A stretch of DNA of 64,000 bases from Phoronis australis (lineage: Eukaryota > Phoronida > Phoronidae). The stretch is from NCBI GenBank assembly GCA_002633005.1, contig NMRA01000409.1, forward strand, positions 127,983 to 191,982. Reading direction: 5' to 3'. Position 1 is the stretch's first letter; every line of letters starts with the position of its first letter. A model generated the notes under the pieces. That model was given only the letters and a program-made list of their open reading frames with translations, was not told where the DNA came from and did not search any database. Shown here one piece after another: positions 34,626 through 47,028 of the stretch. Position numbers and translations under genes: made by a program.

Positions 34626-35111
34626 GGGGAGGTCGCCCAGGAAATTTGTTTGTTTTTTCCTCTAAAAATCAAACATTTTCCTTGATTCCCGAAGAATTAT
34701 CCAAGAAAAAAGGCAAAAAACCCGGAGAAAGTGTCAAACAGGAAAAACTGCAACTACCACAGACTCAAACTCACGAAGTGACGGATACACCGCGCGTGCT
34801 TTACCAATGCACCACCACGATTAACTCCTAATTAATTACTAAGAGACCTACTTATTTATGGTCCACAGCGTTTGCTCGATAAACCTTCTTCTTTTTGCAA
34901 TGTTTATTACACTTTTTATATTTTATGCCATCAGTTCGTAACAAATTTGTTGTATTTAAAATAGTCTTCAATTGCCCAAAAGACCAAATCCGTTATTTTG
35001 TGTTGGCATTAATGACGCGATTGCTTTGGAAATCGTCTTAAGGTTTGACAAAGAGAGAATTATGTGTTTCTGAGTGATTCAGTAAGGCTTCGAATAAAAT
35101 TCAAATCTTAC
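34626..35111. other. no gene recognised
   Basis: The plus-strand frame at 34622-34831 has a Lys-rich stretch but overlaps the MITE-like sequence and is not supported. Confidence 0.4.
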
Positions 35112-35152
35112 CAGCAGCTTCTGCTTTTTCATCGTCACTCAGATTCCATTTT
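35112..35152 (-). CDS. possible 41-bp internal exon (unidentified)
   Basis: Minus strand: acceptor cattttttaaag, then one open frame giving KWNLSDDEKAEAAG, then donor g|gtaagat. The peptide is highly protein-like and the donor is close to consensus, but an exon this short is easy to find by chance. No neighbouring exon was placed. Confidence 0.25.
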
Positions 35153-36596
35153 CTTTAAAAAATGAAGTAATTTTCTTCATTGCAGACACAGGCGCTTGGG
35201 TTTATCGCAAATGACGTCACGCAATAATATATATATAAGAAAACATAAAGGTTGGACACTTAAACTTTGCCAAGCCGAGGCTCCCAACTTCAACCGTCCA
35301 AAATCCAAATAAAATCTGCGTGCACCTCCCTCAGTCTGGTGTTGCATAAACCTTCGAAGCCTTATCTTTCCTAGATCCCATTAACTGTCTTCGTGAATGG
35401 TGATGGCGATGGAATTTCCAAAACAATCTCAAAACTCTGAATTCAAGTACCTGAAATAGTAAACATNTCTGGCGGCCATTTTGTCCGCCATCTTGAAAAA
35501 CCAACTTCCGCCACTCCGATTCCGGTAGACTTTTTTTTTCCCACTAAGGTGTATGAAAGGATACGATTTATGCAATAAAACCTTCTGTTGCAATTTTTTC
35601 CGGGTTATCCGTAGAATGACTGGACTATGTATCTTTTTGTGCTGTACAGCCTCACTGACGTCACGAAAAACAGCGCTTGCAGTGGGGCTTTACGTAACTA
35701 ATAGATTTTTACTTCTCAGCGTAAAAAAGAAAAATACTGTGCAATATTTAGGAATATGTAGGTGCCAGTAACCAACCTTTGTACTTTCAAAATTCATAGT
35801 TAAATGCTGAAACATGTAGTTCAGGCCTCTTTTAACTGATAGTCTATCAAATTGGCAGCAGTCCGATTAGGCGTCAGTAACGCTAAATTTTGGGTTGTAG
35901 GGCCTACGGGCAGTAAGGATGACAATTGTCGACAAAATATCTATGAATTGTAGCATTTTTGCATATTATATTCAAATTTACGCTGACATTCAAGTAATTT
36001 AAAGCAAATTTTCCGTAAATGTACCCTGCAACTCCGAACCATGCGTCATTACTCACAAAATCAGGGGCCATTTTGGGAAGAGATAATAAATGCACTTTAG
36101 GGGACATTTAATATTGGCACTCTCTAGAGTGATGAAAGCGCGAATGTGACTTCTGATTGATCCCGATTCCAACTTGATGGACAGAAATTCAATTACTACA
36201 AAGTGGTTCATAAAAAATATAAAAGTAGAGGAATATGTTTCACTGCCAGTCCCTCCCAATGTTTCATTACTTAACGTCCATTAATTTCTTTTAGCTTCCT
36301 GACACCGACTGGGGTCGAAATTCTCCCGCTTTATCAGCGACAGCCACTGGCTTTGTCGCGGATATATTTTCGCAGTGGGAAATGCATGGAATAGGACGTC
36401 CTTGCTCACCAGTTGAAATTTCAAAAGATTTTCCTTTTTCCGTAGGGCATTGGTACATCCACTGCGCTTGAGTGAACATTTGCCTGCATTGTAATAGCAG
36501 GAAAGGTGTTAAAACACTGTTTATGCCAGTAGGTTGATAGTAACCTCTGCATTACATGGAATCTGTAGGTGGCGCTGAACGCCTGTCCACCAAAGA
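35153..36596. other. no gene recognised; one N
   Basis: Contains the N at 35467, next to a YY1-like tggcggccattttg/ccgccatcttg pair of words. The frames here (35553-35771, 35904-36107, 36053-36259, 36291-36479) have no support. Confidence 0.45.
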
Positions 36597-36999
36597 CCTG
36601 GGCCCGGAATCTAATCTTTGTACTCGGAACGAATTCAAAATTATTTTTGACAATTTCTCCTTTACTTTTGTGCGAACTCAAGATGAGTGGTCATGAATTA
36701 GACTGTACTCGAATGCATTGTACTTAACACAAATGAGTTTCTAGTCCAAGTTTGCACTTGATGACCCTTATATTCGTGCTACAGCTCGAGTAAAAACTCG
36801 AAATTTCGAGTTAAAACACGAAATTTTAGCCTTGATGTTGGGTTCGTCAACTGCAAACTATCCACGTAAGTCATTATGTACTCGACCGTAGAATAATAGA
36901 ATCTGACACTTATACTGAGTTCGCACAAAAGTAGAGTAGAAAACGCCAAACATTATTTCGAGTTCCATTTCGAGTAAAAAGATTAGAAATCGGGCCCCG
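36597..36999. mobile_element. foldback MITE family C, copy 1 (about 403 bp)
   Basis: The left end (cctgggcccgg, then tctaatctttgtactcgga) is mirrored at the right by aaaaagattagaaatcgggc. Inverted similarity continues inward for about 130 bp per arm (the 'ttttgtgcgaactcaagat' block and its mirror). The centre carries nested tcgagttttt/aaaaactcga words. The copy at 52466-52873 has the same plan and nearly the same length. Confidence 0.75.
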
Positions 37000-38390
37000 A
37001 TCGCCGTAGGGCCTGTCAGCGAATGGGAGGATTGTAAACGGACTAGAGCGGTGGAACAACCGGTGCCCGTGAGAAATACAAACGTTGCCATCTGGTGGAC
37101 CAACTAATTATTCACTGAAAGGCATTTCATCGTCATGTGCAACCTACAGCAAATCTAGAGATCCTGCATTAATCAGATTCACTCGAGCAAACTGGTCTCC
37201 AAAATGTCTAGCCATTGTAGCAAATGCTTTCAAGTGGCTTCACAAATTAACTCAGCACTTGTCATTTATGTTGATGAAGAGGTCTTGGAAGGGTTGGTCA
37301 ACCATGCGAAAACTGGTGGCACTAGGTTGACACTCATCGGCTTGAGGATTGTCTGTTAAGGATGAAACTCTGATTAGTACTTAGAAATAAATCTTGAGGT
37401 ATATCTTGCGTGGTTGGGTTGTGTATCTGAGATTCAGATGGTGAGTAAAAAACGCCCCTTAAATGCATGTATCATAGCAAACTTGAAACAGCGTAGGAGT
37501 TGAACATACAAGGGTAGTCCTTACTGTAATGTAAACCATTGGATAGGGCGCATTTTGCCTCTCTGAGTAGGCTTAGGAAGTAGCAAAAATGTATCTCGCA
37601 GCGCCGCATTCTTTTATCAGCGGTTACTTCTGTAATTGTTGAAGACAAATGCTGACCTTATCAAATCTACAGTCACCATATCAGTCGCATAGCAAAGAAC
37701 TTAACGGAAATGTTTCACTGAATGCCCTCGCTCCACATGGCTGTGTCTTTCGAAGCGCATAAAATACAAGATACGGTAAAATAGCCTGGTTACATTTCAA
37801 CACGGCCTACTACTCCACTGTGAGATCTTACGACTAGAGTTGCCTTTTGTAATGACACCAAGCTATCTGACTGGCACTTCCAAAAATCCTGATGTACGTG
37901 AGCAGTTTAGTAAATTCAGTAACGCTCTGCAGTATATCCAACACTTATGCCCAAACTAACATATCTGCCTGGATCATAGAAGTGCAAGAACAAAAACGAG
38001 ATAAGATAAATGGACAAGAAAGATATTCACATTTTGTTATCTAATTGGCTGGATTGGCAAACCGAACTATAAATTGGATAACCTGAAAGATGTATACTCT
38101 CTAGAAAAAAGATTTGATGTTTTGGTGCATCTTCGCTGTCAAAGTGGATCTGGGAAAATTGCATTATATTTGTTTAACTTGGAATTCAATATTCAAGTTC
38201 TCATCCAGTTCTACCACTATATAGGCCGCCACCAGTCGCGTTGATCACTTGTTTAAGGCTAATGAAAGTGGAGGCAACCGTCATTTCTAGAAATAATAGC
38301 GATTCGTTTAAGAGCTCCAAACAATCTCAAGGATCTTTTAGTTGGTGTTCATGAAATTACTCAGGCTGTTATATAAAAGCCACGCGGAGT
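37000..38390. other. no gene recognised
   Basis: AT-rich. The frame at 37085-37330 shows no signature. Confidence 0.45.
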
Positions 38391-38705
38391 TCACCATTGC
38401 TCTCTTGATAAAAATTGTTTAAAGGAGGTGGTTTTTGGCCTCCGGACACGGCACGACGTGACATTTTGACCTACGTCCAACAAACTGTTAGTAACCAATG
38501 GGGGCGTGTTAGATTCAGTTGGCAGTGAAGGGGCCTCCAAGGTATTTTTTGATTGAAGCAGCCCCAAAGAGATTAGATGAGGATCTGGCAAAAGAGAAAA
38601 ATATCTTACCGCAGTGGTATCCATTCCTATGTTAGAGAACGTACCTTCACTACATTTCAGTGGATTCTCAAATGCAATCGAGTTCAGTAATTCCGTTAAT
38701 CGCAT
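38391..38705 (-). CDS. candidate coding exon or small ORF, 104 codons, unidentified
   Basis: On the minus strand a frame runs from ATG at 38705 (MRLTELLNSIAFENPLKCSE...) to a stop at 38391 (...KQFLSREQW). A near-consensus donor (actgcg|gtaaga) occurs exactly after codon 32 (38610), so the first 96 bases could be a first exon in phase 0. Twenty-five bases later there is an excellent acceptor (tttttctcttttgccag), after which the frame stays open to the stop with a Pro/Ser/Thr-rich composition (LPTESNTPPLVTNSL). The 25-base gap is too short for an intron, so the two sites may belong to alternative transcripts, or the frame may be read straight through. No family recognised. Confidence 0.35.
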   Translation of the reverse strand: MRLTELLNSIAFENPLKCSEGTFSNIGMDTTAVRYFSLLPDPHLISLGLLQSKNTLEAPSLPTESNTPPLVTNSLLDVGQNVTSCRVRRPKTTSFKQFLSREQW

Positions 38706-38826
38706 TAACTACATGTATGCGTTCAGTGACTCCCAAGGGAATAGATTTTTTTAATCGTGATCTGATACAAGGAGTACGTGTTACTTAAAAGTATAAGTAA
38801 ATTCCAATCCGACTGTCGTAAATGTA

Positions 38827-38909
38827 CTTACATATGTGTACATGTATATACACATATTCATAGTTATGTATGTATGTATGTGTGTGTATATGTATACGTA
38901 TATACATGT
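38827..38909. repeat. low-complexity (ATGT/GTAT)n tract
   Basis: Imperfect atgtatgtatg and gtgtgtgtatatgtatacg units, with tacatgta-type palindromes at both edges. Confidence 0.8.
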
Positions 38910-39536
38910 CTTTGACATACGATTTTTGTCGGGTCGGCCGAACATCTAGGTGCTATATCCTAAACGATAAATCGTTTCCGACGTGTCGGGTTATTGATCT
39001 ACACAATCAGACTAGTCGTACCCGACAGTTCAATGCAAAAGTGGCAAACGAAAGTCGAAATTTGCATATGTCTTAAAATAATCATACATACAATAAGGGC
39101 AATACTCATTAGACAGTGGTGCTTCAGAGTCGTATGTAATTTAATTTATTTTGACTTCCAAGTATAAGACACACGTCAATCGTGCAGTGGCCATGATCCC
39201 ATCGGGTTTGTTTGTAGCTTCACGTGCAGCTAACATTGTTGATCTTGCCTTCTCACATGTCATGTGCATGCATATCGGGTCGGTATTTTGGCGTTCTGGT
39301 ATCGATGATACCGTGGGAGCTCCGTAAATGGAAGAAGTATCGACTGGATTATGAAAGTCAGCGTAAGTGGCAATGTTTGGTGACGCTGTCAGCCGGTAGT
39401 CTAGAGCTTCTGTCGTTCCTTTGTTAGGGATGTGACTGAGCCATCACAGCGTTCAATAAATGTTTGCTTAGTTAGACAAATAGTATGCTATTTCCCCCGA
39501 AATCTACGTGCGATCGGAGAACTGAGCGGGAGTTGC
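38910..39536. other. no confident gene
   Basis: The plus-strand frame at 39224-39427 contains a basic, aromatic-rich stretch (WELRKWKKYRLDYESQRKWQ) followed by a gtaagt-like word (agcgtaagtggc near 39361). It is not identifiable and I leave it unannotated. Confidence 0.35.
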
Positions 39537-40273
39537 GATTTTCCAAAGAAACAAAACGTCAAAGAGGATCATATTCTACAGAAAAAGTCACATTTTAACC
39601 GCATCATATGCGCGTATTCAGGTCGCATGCGTCTGCACCTATATCCAGAATCAGGCGCATGCACCTATTTACAAAAAACTTTCGTAAAAGAAAGCAAACG
39701 TTTCTAAAAATTTTTGTGAGTGAACTTTGACTTACGCGTTAAAATTCCTTAGTGTTAATTGACGTGTATTTAGTTCGGGAGAGTTCGTCTACTGAAAAAA
39801 ATCTCAATTAGCGGTACTGCTCTCGTTTTTCAAATATATTGCGAGACGGCTGTAGGCTCGTAAACATCCGGTGATATCATAGATACTTGGTGGTGTAAAA
39901 CCCGAGCTGAGTTCCGTAGAGGCAATAAAGGAACCTAGAGGTATTTATGGTCACGTGCTTTACTTGTACATGTAATAGGTGGCAATACCTAGCGAAGTCT
40001 TTCCTGATCGTGTGTGTTCACGAGGTTGTCCTGTCTACAGAACGAACGCTCAGGCTACATTTTGTAGGTGATCTTGCGGCCAAAATACCTTTGCTTATGG
40101 AAAGGAAATAGTGAATTGAAACATTCGAAAAAACAACGGACTACACCTTACCCGTATTTTACGTTTGAAAGCTCACAAACCTTGACGTTTACATAATCCC
40201 GGCTAAACATTTGTTGAGTTCTACGCCACGTCACGTGGTCTCAAGATCAAGTTTGATTTCAAGTTCAACCACC
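39537..40273 (+). repeat. 737-bp direct repeat, copy 1
   Basis: About 95% identical by eye to 42263-42999 with a constant offset of 2726 bp. Starts around gattttccaaagaaacaaaa and ends at ...tcaaccacc. Includes a caataaag poly(A)-like word. The pair could be the long terminal repeats of a degenerate LTR element, or a segmental duplication. The ends lack TG...CA, no primer-binding site follows copy 1, and no retroelement protein is visible between, so the LTR reading is weak. Confidence 0.8.
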
Positions 40274-41065
40274 TGAATTGTACACTTATGAGCGCTACAC
40301 ACACGCGCGTTGATTGGAAATACATGACCATATAACAAATCGACATTCCATGATATCGACCTCGCGTTGATTAAGCACATTTCAACACGCAGAAAGGTAC
40401 TCGTTTAAAAACCCTTTGGTGCTTCATACCTCGCTGAACCCTACGCATACACATTAATTTTTAAGTCTATGTGCGGGCATTTTCTTGTTCCCAGATAACA
40501 GTTTAATCGTAACAACTCGCCCTTGCCTCTGGTCTACCGCGGTAAACAGTGCCTTAAAACCATTTGTTTTGTGCCCATTTAATTCTTTCTACTCCATTTA
40601 AGGCCGAAGCAGCCCAGCGCAGTTGGCTAAAGAACGAAATTCTAGTTAGGAGTTTACTGTCAAAAGTGGTATCTCAGTAGTTCTTACTGTGATAAGATTT
40701 TATTTCACAATTACATTAACAACTCAAACGCACGCTTCATTATCGAATTCTCAATTTTAGAATTCTCCAACATCAACAAACTGCGAAGCCGGCGTTTCTC
40801 GAGTCGCTGTTGGCTTCGACGTTCGTGTTGCTAAAGCGAATGTGTTCATAAGGAACGTTAAAATACTAATTTAAGAACGTCGTGTTTTGCCAGCAAAACA
40901 GTGCGAATTGCACTTTTAACTTGTCATAAAACATAACTACACAAATGACAGGCCCTGAAAAGTCGGTTAATTGGTGAACTTGTGAAACGTAAACAATCAC
41001 CGATTTGTTGTTATTTTTATAGAAGCACGACCTAGCAGAGACCACGCGACCACCAGTTTTGTTAC
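40274..41065. other. sequence between the direct repeats
   Basis: AT-rich with no transposon protein. The frame of the exon candidate at 41066-41156 stays open down to 40866 if unspliced. Confidence 0.45.
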
Positions 41066-41156
41066 CACCATTCCATAGTGACGTAGTTGTTTCCACATCA
41101 GAGTCAGAATCACCGAACACGTTGCGTTTGTCTACGCGAACGCAGTATTCCGCGGC
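41066..41156 (-). CDS. possible exon with acidic motif (unidentified)
   Basis: Minus strand: acceptor (gtcccaaaatag) at 41157, then one open frame AAEYCVRVDKRNVFGDSDSD... ending TTTSLWNG and a modest donor (ggtg|gtaaca). The composition is strongly protein-like, with a DSDSD acidic cluster. If the donor is not used, the frame continues to 40866. Lies between the two direct repeats at 39.5 and 42.3 kb. No family recognised. Confidence 0.25.
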
Positions 41157-42262
41157 CTATTTTGGGACAGCTTTGTAGTGTTTGGGAATCTTAAAACAAG
41201 ACTGAATTTGTGGTTCCGTGAAAAACGGGGTGAAAGGACCAACTTTCCTAAGGGCATACACGTTACAAGAACTAAATGTCATTCACTTAACAGTTTCATA
41301 TGATTAACAGGCAGAAAGGAAATGGCCGACAAGGTCATCCACAAGGATACTGTCATTTTTCTGAATGAATGCTCAATTTTTGTTTTACTGCATCATTCAC
41401 ATCGAACTGTATATTTTTCAAAAGTTCTGAGTATTATTATTTAAGGTACGTTACCGACATTTTGTTTTCGATTATAAATCAGTTGCCGATATTACGTGAT
41501 CATAGCACGCGATGCGACCATAATCAGGTGATGCATACATGTACATGTGATATACGGCATGTACACCTGTACTATGCTAACGGGCAAAATGATGCATTCT
41601 ACAGGGGTCCGTGCTCTGTGACTCATACACGATAACAATATATTATCTAAACAATAGTATTTCGAAGACAACGATATTTTCATACGGAATTCCCGAAAGA
41701 GGCGCCACTTTCCAATTAGTGATCAGACTACTTATTTGACGGAAGTAAAACCTTGACTTACACCAGGCGCCGCTAGTGTATACTGCCGTCTCGCCTTGTG
41801 CGTACGATCATAGATTTTTTCCCATTTCGAATATGCATTTGGCAGTCCATGTACTATGGTCTATGAAATAATAGAACGATCCACTGTACTTTTGTTTTCT
41901 GGGACCATTTGATCTTAAGAAATTAGAAAAGATACGCACATATCGGTTGCATGGCGGCATTTTATGTGTCAAACCTTGAACCTTGCACATTGGCACTGTT
42001 CCAAATAGGGCGCTTTGAAAGACCGCAAATTTAGTTCGATAACAGTGGAAATTCTTCCTTACAAATTGGACTGAAACTTGTTTTTCCTGAGCTGAAATTT
42101 TTTTACTCTAACGCAAATGTTTCTGCGCGCTTTTATTATGATAAACAACATGTACAAACAACTATATGACGTAAAGCGATGCATGATTTTTTGGCATATT
42201 CACACACACACGCGCGCACGCACAAACCAACTCGGATTTTGGTACCTGTCACCAAGTTTAGC
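41157..42262. other. no gene recognised; one short CA/CG tract
   Basis: AT-rich. Contains tacatgtacatgt palindromes near 41537 and a CA/CG alternating tract at 42201-42222. Confidence 0.45.
42201..42222. repeat. CA/CG alternating microsatellite
   Basis: cacacacacacgcgcgcacg: short purine-pyrimidine alternating tract just before direct-repeat copy 2. Confidence 0.8.
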
Positions 42263-42999
42263 TATTTTTCAAAGAAACAAAAAGTCGAAGAGGATCATAT
42301 TCTACAGAAAATTTTACAATTTAAACTATCATATGCCCGTATTCAGGCCGGATGCGTCTGGGCCTATATCCAGAATCAGGCGCATGCATCTATTTACGAA
42401 AAACTTTAGTAAAAGAAAGCAAAACGTTTCTAAAATTTGTTGTGAGTGAACGTTGACTTACGCGTTAAAATTCCTTAGTGTTAATTGAAGTGTATTTAGT
42501 TCGGGAGAGTTCGTTTACTGAAAAAAATCTCAATTAGCGGTACTGCTCTCGTTTTTCAAATGTATTGCGAGACGGCTGTAGGCTCGTAAACATCCGGTGA
42601 TATCATAGATACTTGGTGGTGTAAAACCCGAGCTGAGTTCCGTATAGGCAATAAATTAACCTAGAGGTATTTGTGGTCACGTGCTTTACTTGTACATGTA
42701 ATAGGTGGCAATACCTAGCGAAGTCTTTCCTGATCGTGTGTGTTCACGAGGTTGTCCTGTCTACAGAACGAACGCTCAGGCTACATTTTGTAGGTGATCT
42801 TGCGGCCAAAATACCTTTGCTTATGGAAAGGAAATAGTGAATTGAAACATTCGAAAAAACAACGGACTACACCTTACCCGTATTTTACGTTTGAAAGCTC
42901 ACAAACCTTGACGTTTACATAATCCCGGGTAAAGATTTGTTGAGTTCTACGCCACGTCACGTGGTCTCAAGATCAAGTTTGATTTCAAGTTCAACCACC
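42263..42999 (+). repeat. 737-bp direct repeat, copy 2
   Basis: Partner of 39537-40273, same strand. Similarity begins at atttttcaaagaaacaaaa and ends at tcaaccacc. The frames at 42117-42449 and 42179-42409 overlap this repeat and are not genes. Confidence 0.8.
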
Positions 43000-45900
43000 A
43001 CCGAGAAATACTTGAATATCAGACCATCACTCAGAGCGTTGACAACAGGATTATTGGTTATATTGAATTGTGGGAAATCAAAGATGTAAGACGTATTTGG
43101 AATAAAATGAACGGGGAATCTGACTGTGACTATTCTCAAGACGTCGGTGGTTGTGCCCACTGTCCTATTTTTTGACGTAATTCCCGAAACAGTACAATTA
43201 TTCCCAAACTGCCTACTAACCTCGTTGTTAAATCTGGTCTTCTATTACGTACACGATAATGGATAGATCCGACATGTTAATCAAGCTACATGTAACAATT
43301 TCAGACAATCAGATCGTGGAAATATAAACACAACGATTGTCTAACACCTTTGTCTCACCACGAATGGTTACTAACCAAATCACTGAGGTGGCTTAATGAT
43401 GCGTTTGGGACAAAGCAGATCAACGCCGAAGAGCCTTCAAATAAGGAAATGTTTCTGTCACTGATAAAAGCAAGTACAAGTAGTATACTTCACGATCAGA
43501 CGACTATGACAAGATAAGCCATAGACTGATATCTACTGTCTGTTGATAAACAAGCACAGAGTGAAAAAAATCACCATTATTACGTTTCACATTTTTTAAT
43601 ATATTCTAACGTGAACTTCAGTGACTTACGGAAAAGTGCCCCCTTAAGTCCCCACACACAAATACCGTCAATTGCCCTTTCCGCTTCTCGCAGAACACAA
43701 GAGCACTGAGCGAAGCAACTACTGCACCGACGGTATCTGTTTAAATTCTACGGATAAAACCTAGTGTCTTGAAGCCAGACAATAAGGACTTTCGGTCACG
43801 GAACAAAAGCAAGCCTGGGACAAAAGTGTCAAACCTCCCTGCAAAGTTGCATCATACGCATTGAAAAACTAATTTGCAATAACAAAATTCCTACTGTTGC
43901 AAAGTTTTGAATGATTGCTTTTACCAGTTTCTCCGAAAATTTTGAGAAAGTTTGTGAACAGTAACAAATCTGGGATTCCTAAAATTGCCTCTTAATTCTT
44001 ATTATTAACGATCTCAATGAAATAGGACAAAATTATGTTGTTAATTCCGCGGGACGTTGAACTTTCTGATAGGTGCAACGGAAAGATAAAGGTGAAATTC
44101 CCGTATAAGGGATGTAGCACCGATGCATGGCCATGGAGTATTGTCTATTTCTCTGGACTATTCTACGTACAACCTAGGCATCTCTGCATTTCATACTTGG
44201 TAAAAGACAGCTTACTTTTCCGCAAGCATACAGCTGGTAGTTTCGATCGACAATATTCATCTCCAATACTGGTCGTCTGTCAATCAACAAGAGGTATTTC
44301 CTCGGTATTTCTTGGGTCAGTCTTAGAAATAGATTAAACATTACTCACCTAGTGAAAAAATCAGGATACAGATGTACATGTATGTGCTGTCTGACTTACT
44401 CAATATCTTTGGCATCATTTATCCATTTTGTCTCGAAGTACAACGTATATGTCTTGTACTCAACAGAAAAATGCCTAAGAAAAGTAACTGGTAGTAATTG
44501 GCAGGCGTTTGTGTACATCACGTGACCACACTCCTGCGTCCGATTGGTCGGTGGCGCTGCTTTCACTGACACCTGGCGAATGGTAAATGTGGCACTGTGA
44601 TAACAGTTTCAGTGAAATGTGATCAAAAACACCTTGTAATCTGATGCACTTTGGCATAGGACTTCCGCGATAATGGGTTTCTGCTCTTAGAACATCGAAA
44701 CAGTAATTATAATAGGTGAAGCGTAATTGCGTTTGTCGGAACTATCTAGGCCGCAGGGAACTGATGAATGTTATTGTACGAATACGTTTTCTAATACTGT
44801 CGCGATATCACCGTTTTCAAAATGCTGCGTTTTGGTGCTGGATACACGTGAACGAAGGCCGTGTCGGTAAAGAAAAATGTTATTTTTTGAATTATACGAG
44901 AGAGCGTTTTTAAAAGTTTCGTTTTTGGTTGTCGAATTCAGTAGATTCAAGTGGGTGGAAGTCTGATGCTTATAGGAAAGGTTGAATTTTTAAAAATTTG
45001 CTTTTTGCTTTTAAATTCAGTGGTTACTTATAAATGGAAGCGGTATCGTTGAAGAAAACGTTTCGTTTTGAAATGAAAACGGAGTAGTGTAGACAGGGCA
45101 TTAATTCGTTGCATTTTGAGGCTAACTGTCCTTTGATTTATTTTTTATAATGCTTACTTGATCACAGTGCATGCACCACAAACTTGCTGCAATCTGTCGT
45201 ATCATGTCAGTTGATATCACACGTACTGGGGTCTGTACCGGTATTGGAACAACAAATTTCGAAAAAATGATGTGCTGGTGTCACGAAACTTTCCGAAGTG
45301 TTAATGCAGGCATCCACTGTTCCTTACACGTGTCCCTCACAAAAATTCGTAGTGTCAAATTATAGAAATATGCCGTTTACGAACAGCAATGAAAGTTCAC
45401 ACTTATATCTGTCGTTTACCCAAAGCCCTTAATTGGCCCAAAGTCATAGCTGTTTGGGAATAGGCGGAGTTCCCGCAGCAAAATTCCCATCAAAAAATTA
45501 GATTTTGAATAGTTAAATTTTACGAATGCTCTTCGCGAATCAGTCCATGGTGAACAGCACATGCACCATACACTTGCATCTTTGGGAATCTCAACTAGGC
45601 CGAGGGTAACATGTTGACACGCAAAATCTAAGACAAACAGTACTCTACTGCAAATGATTATTTACAGACAGGTCATGTGTCCAGTTGATGTGGACCAGTA
45701 TATTCGATTCTGAAGCATTCAAGTGACGATTCTTGTCATGGCCTGTGTATCATCAAGAAATCTGTAATGCACGGCGGATGTTTGTGAGCTTACACCCGTC
45801 CCGTAATGCGTTTGAAATAAGACAGCAGCGTCTTTAACAGAGTGGAACATTTGTAATGGGCGAAAACCCGGACTTAATTAAAAACAAAAGAACAACATTC

Positions 45901-46352
45901 AGGTAAAGTCGCACTAATAAGCATGAGATAGTAGTCTGTACATTTTATTAACTGTAGCTTAGATGCAATTGACAATACGGAAAACACTTGAGTAAAAACC
46001 CTCAAAACTAAACAAGGATATCGTGGAAGTCAGGCTATCAATACCACAATCTATTCTAAAAGTATGAAGTGGATAGAATATTGGCCGTATGACTAACCCG
46101 TAGTTATAAAAATAACCAATTGCCTTGTCAAGTTTTGCAGCTAAATCTTTGCCCTGTGAGAAGTTGTTAATCGATCAATCGCTCAGAATGGGAACGTACT
46201 GTATCAAAGATCACCTGTATTGTGGCGCCTACGTGCGCTCTCACCTTTGCGAAAACAATGAATCAGGCTATTTGGGAGAAGATGAGAAACTGACCCGAAG
46301 AACACAGTGCCACCAGCGGCAATGCCACCTGCCATGGTATCCATACCAGTAA
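43000..46352. other. no gene recognised
   Basis: Long AT-rich stretch. The frames at 44035-44337, 44475-44657, 44716-44913, 45171-45365 and 46125-46352 lack domain, splice or composition support. Confidence 0.45.
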
Positions 46353-46628
46353 CCATGGGCGCACCCAAGGGGTGTATGGGGGGCTCAAACGAGTCCCCCC
46401 AATTTGGCGAATTGGACAAAAAGGTCCGCCTCAGCGAAACAAAAATTCCGAGTAAACGAGACAGAAGTCCACAACGTCCACAGGAATTCTGCGCGGATGC
46501 ACAATTCGTAGGCGTGAACCTAGTGATACAGTTTTTTTCGTCCTCGTTGATCTTTGTCAGTAAAAGGTCCGCATACCGAAAAATTCAAGCCCCCCCCCCC
46601 CTATATTTTAGGCTGGGTGCGCGCATGG
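46353..46628. mobile_element. MITE, family A, copy 2 with TAA target duplication
   Basis: 276 bp with terminal inverted repeats ccatgggcgcaccca and tgggtgcgcgcatgg, flanked on each side by taa (46350-46352 and 46629-46631). A 3-bp TAA duplication is the hallmark of PIF/Harbinger elements, so I infer a non-autonomous Harbinger-type MITE. It contains a run of about 12 C before the right end. The frame at 46307-46705 runs through the element and is spurious. Confidence 0.8.
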
Positions 46629-46770
46629 TAACGGTACTGTTCAGGCCCTCACACTACTTCGGAGTATCGCCTCGTAGACACTGGCATTTTCCGTGCAAGC
46701 CTTGAACAAAAATCGAGTCCACCGCGGAGAGTCTGGCCACTGGCCGGGGTCGCTCGAATTAAACTGAATT

Positions 46771-47028
46771 ATGGCTCATCACCGAGGAGGGTCGCAAACT
46801 TGTCGTGACGGGGGGGTGGCATCTCCTCTTACCAGAGCCTCCAGATTTCTTAATAGTTTGGGCCCCAACAAACCTCCATCCGACATTGCCAGCAGGCATG
46901 AGCACGCGCGATGTCATCTCTAAGCTTACAAGTTATGGTGAAACAGTTAAAGTGGCATAGGAACACCAACGGTCTATTCTTCGCGAGCCCAGAGATCACA
47001 TCAAAACTGAGTAAGGAAACAGAAAAGG
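46771..47028 (+). CDS. uncertain coding-like region, possibly frameshifted
   Basis: ATG at 46771 opens MAHHRGGSQTCRDGGVASPL..., about 51 codons, in a locally GC-rich patch. An overlapping frame from 46911 gives MSSLSLQVMVKQLKWHRNTN... and reaches a donor (aaaag|gtaaat) at 47028. A third frame also reads protein-like in the overlap (DVISKLTSYGETVKVA). Either one frame is a first exon or the sequence has been shifted. No family recognised. Confidence 0.25.

Noticed and set aside
46307-46705. 132-codon plus-strand frame
   Set aside because: Crosses both ends of a MITE with TAA target duplication; not a gene.
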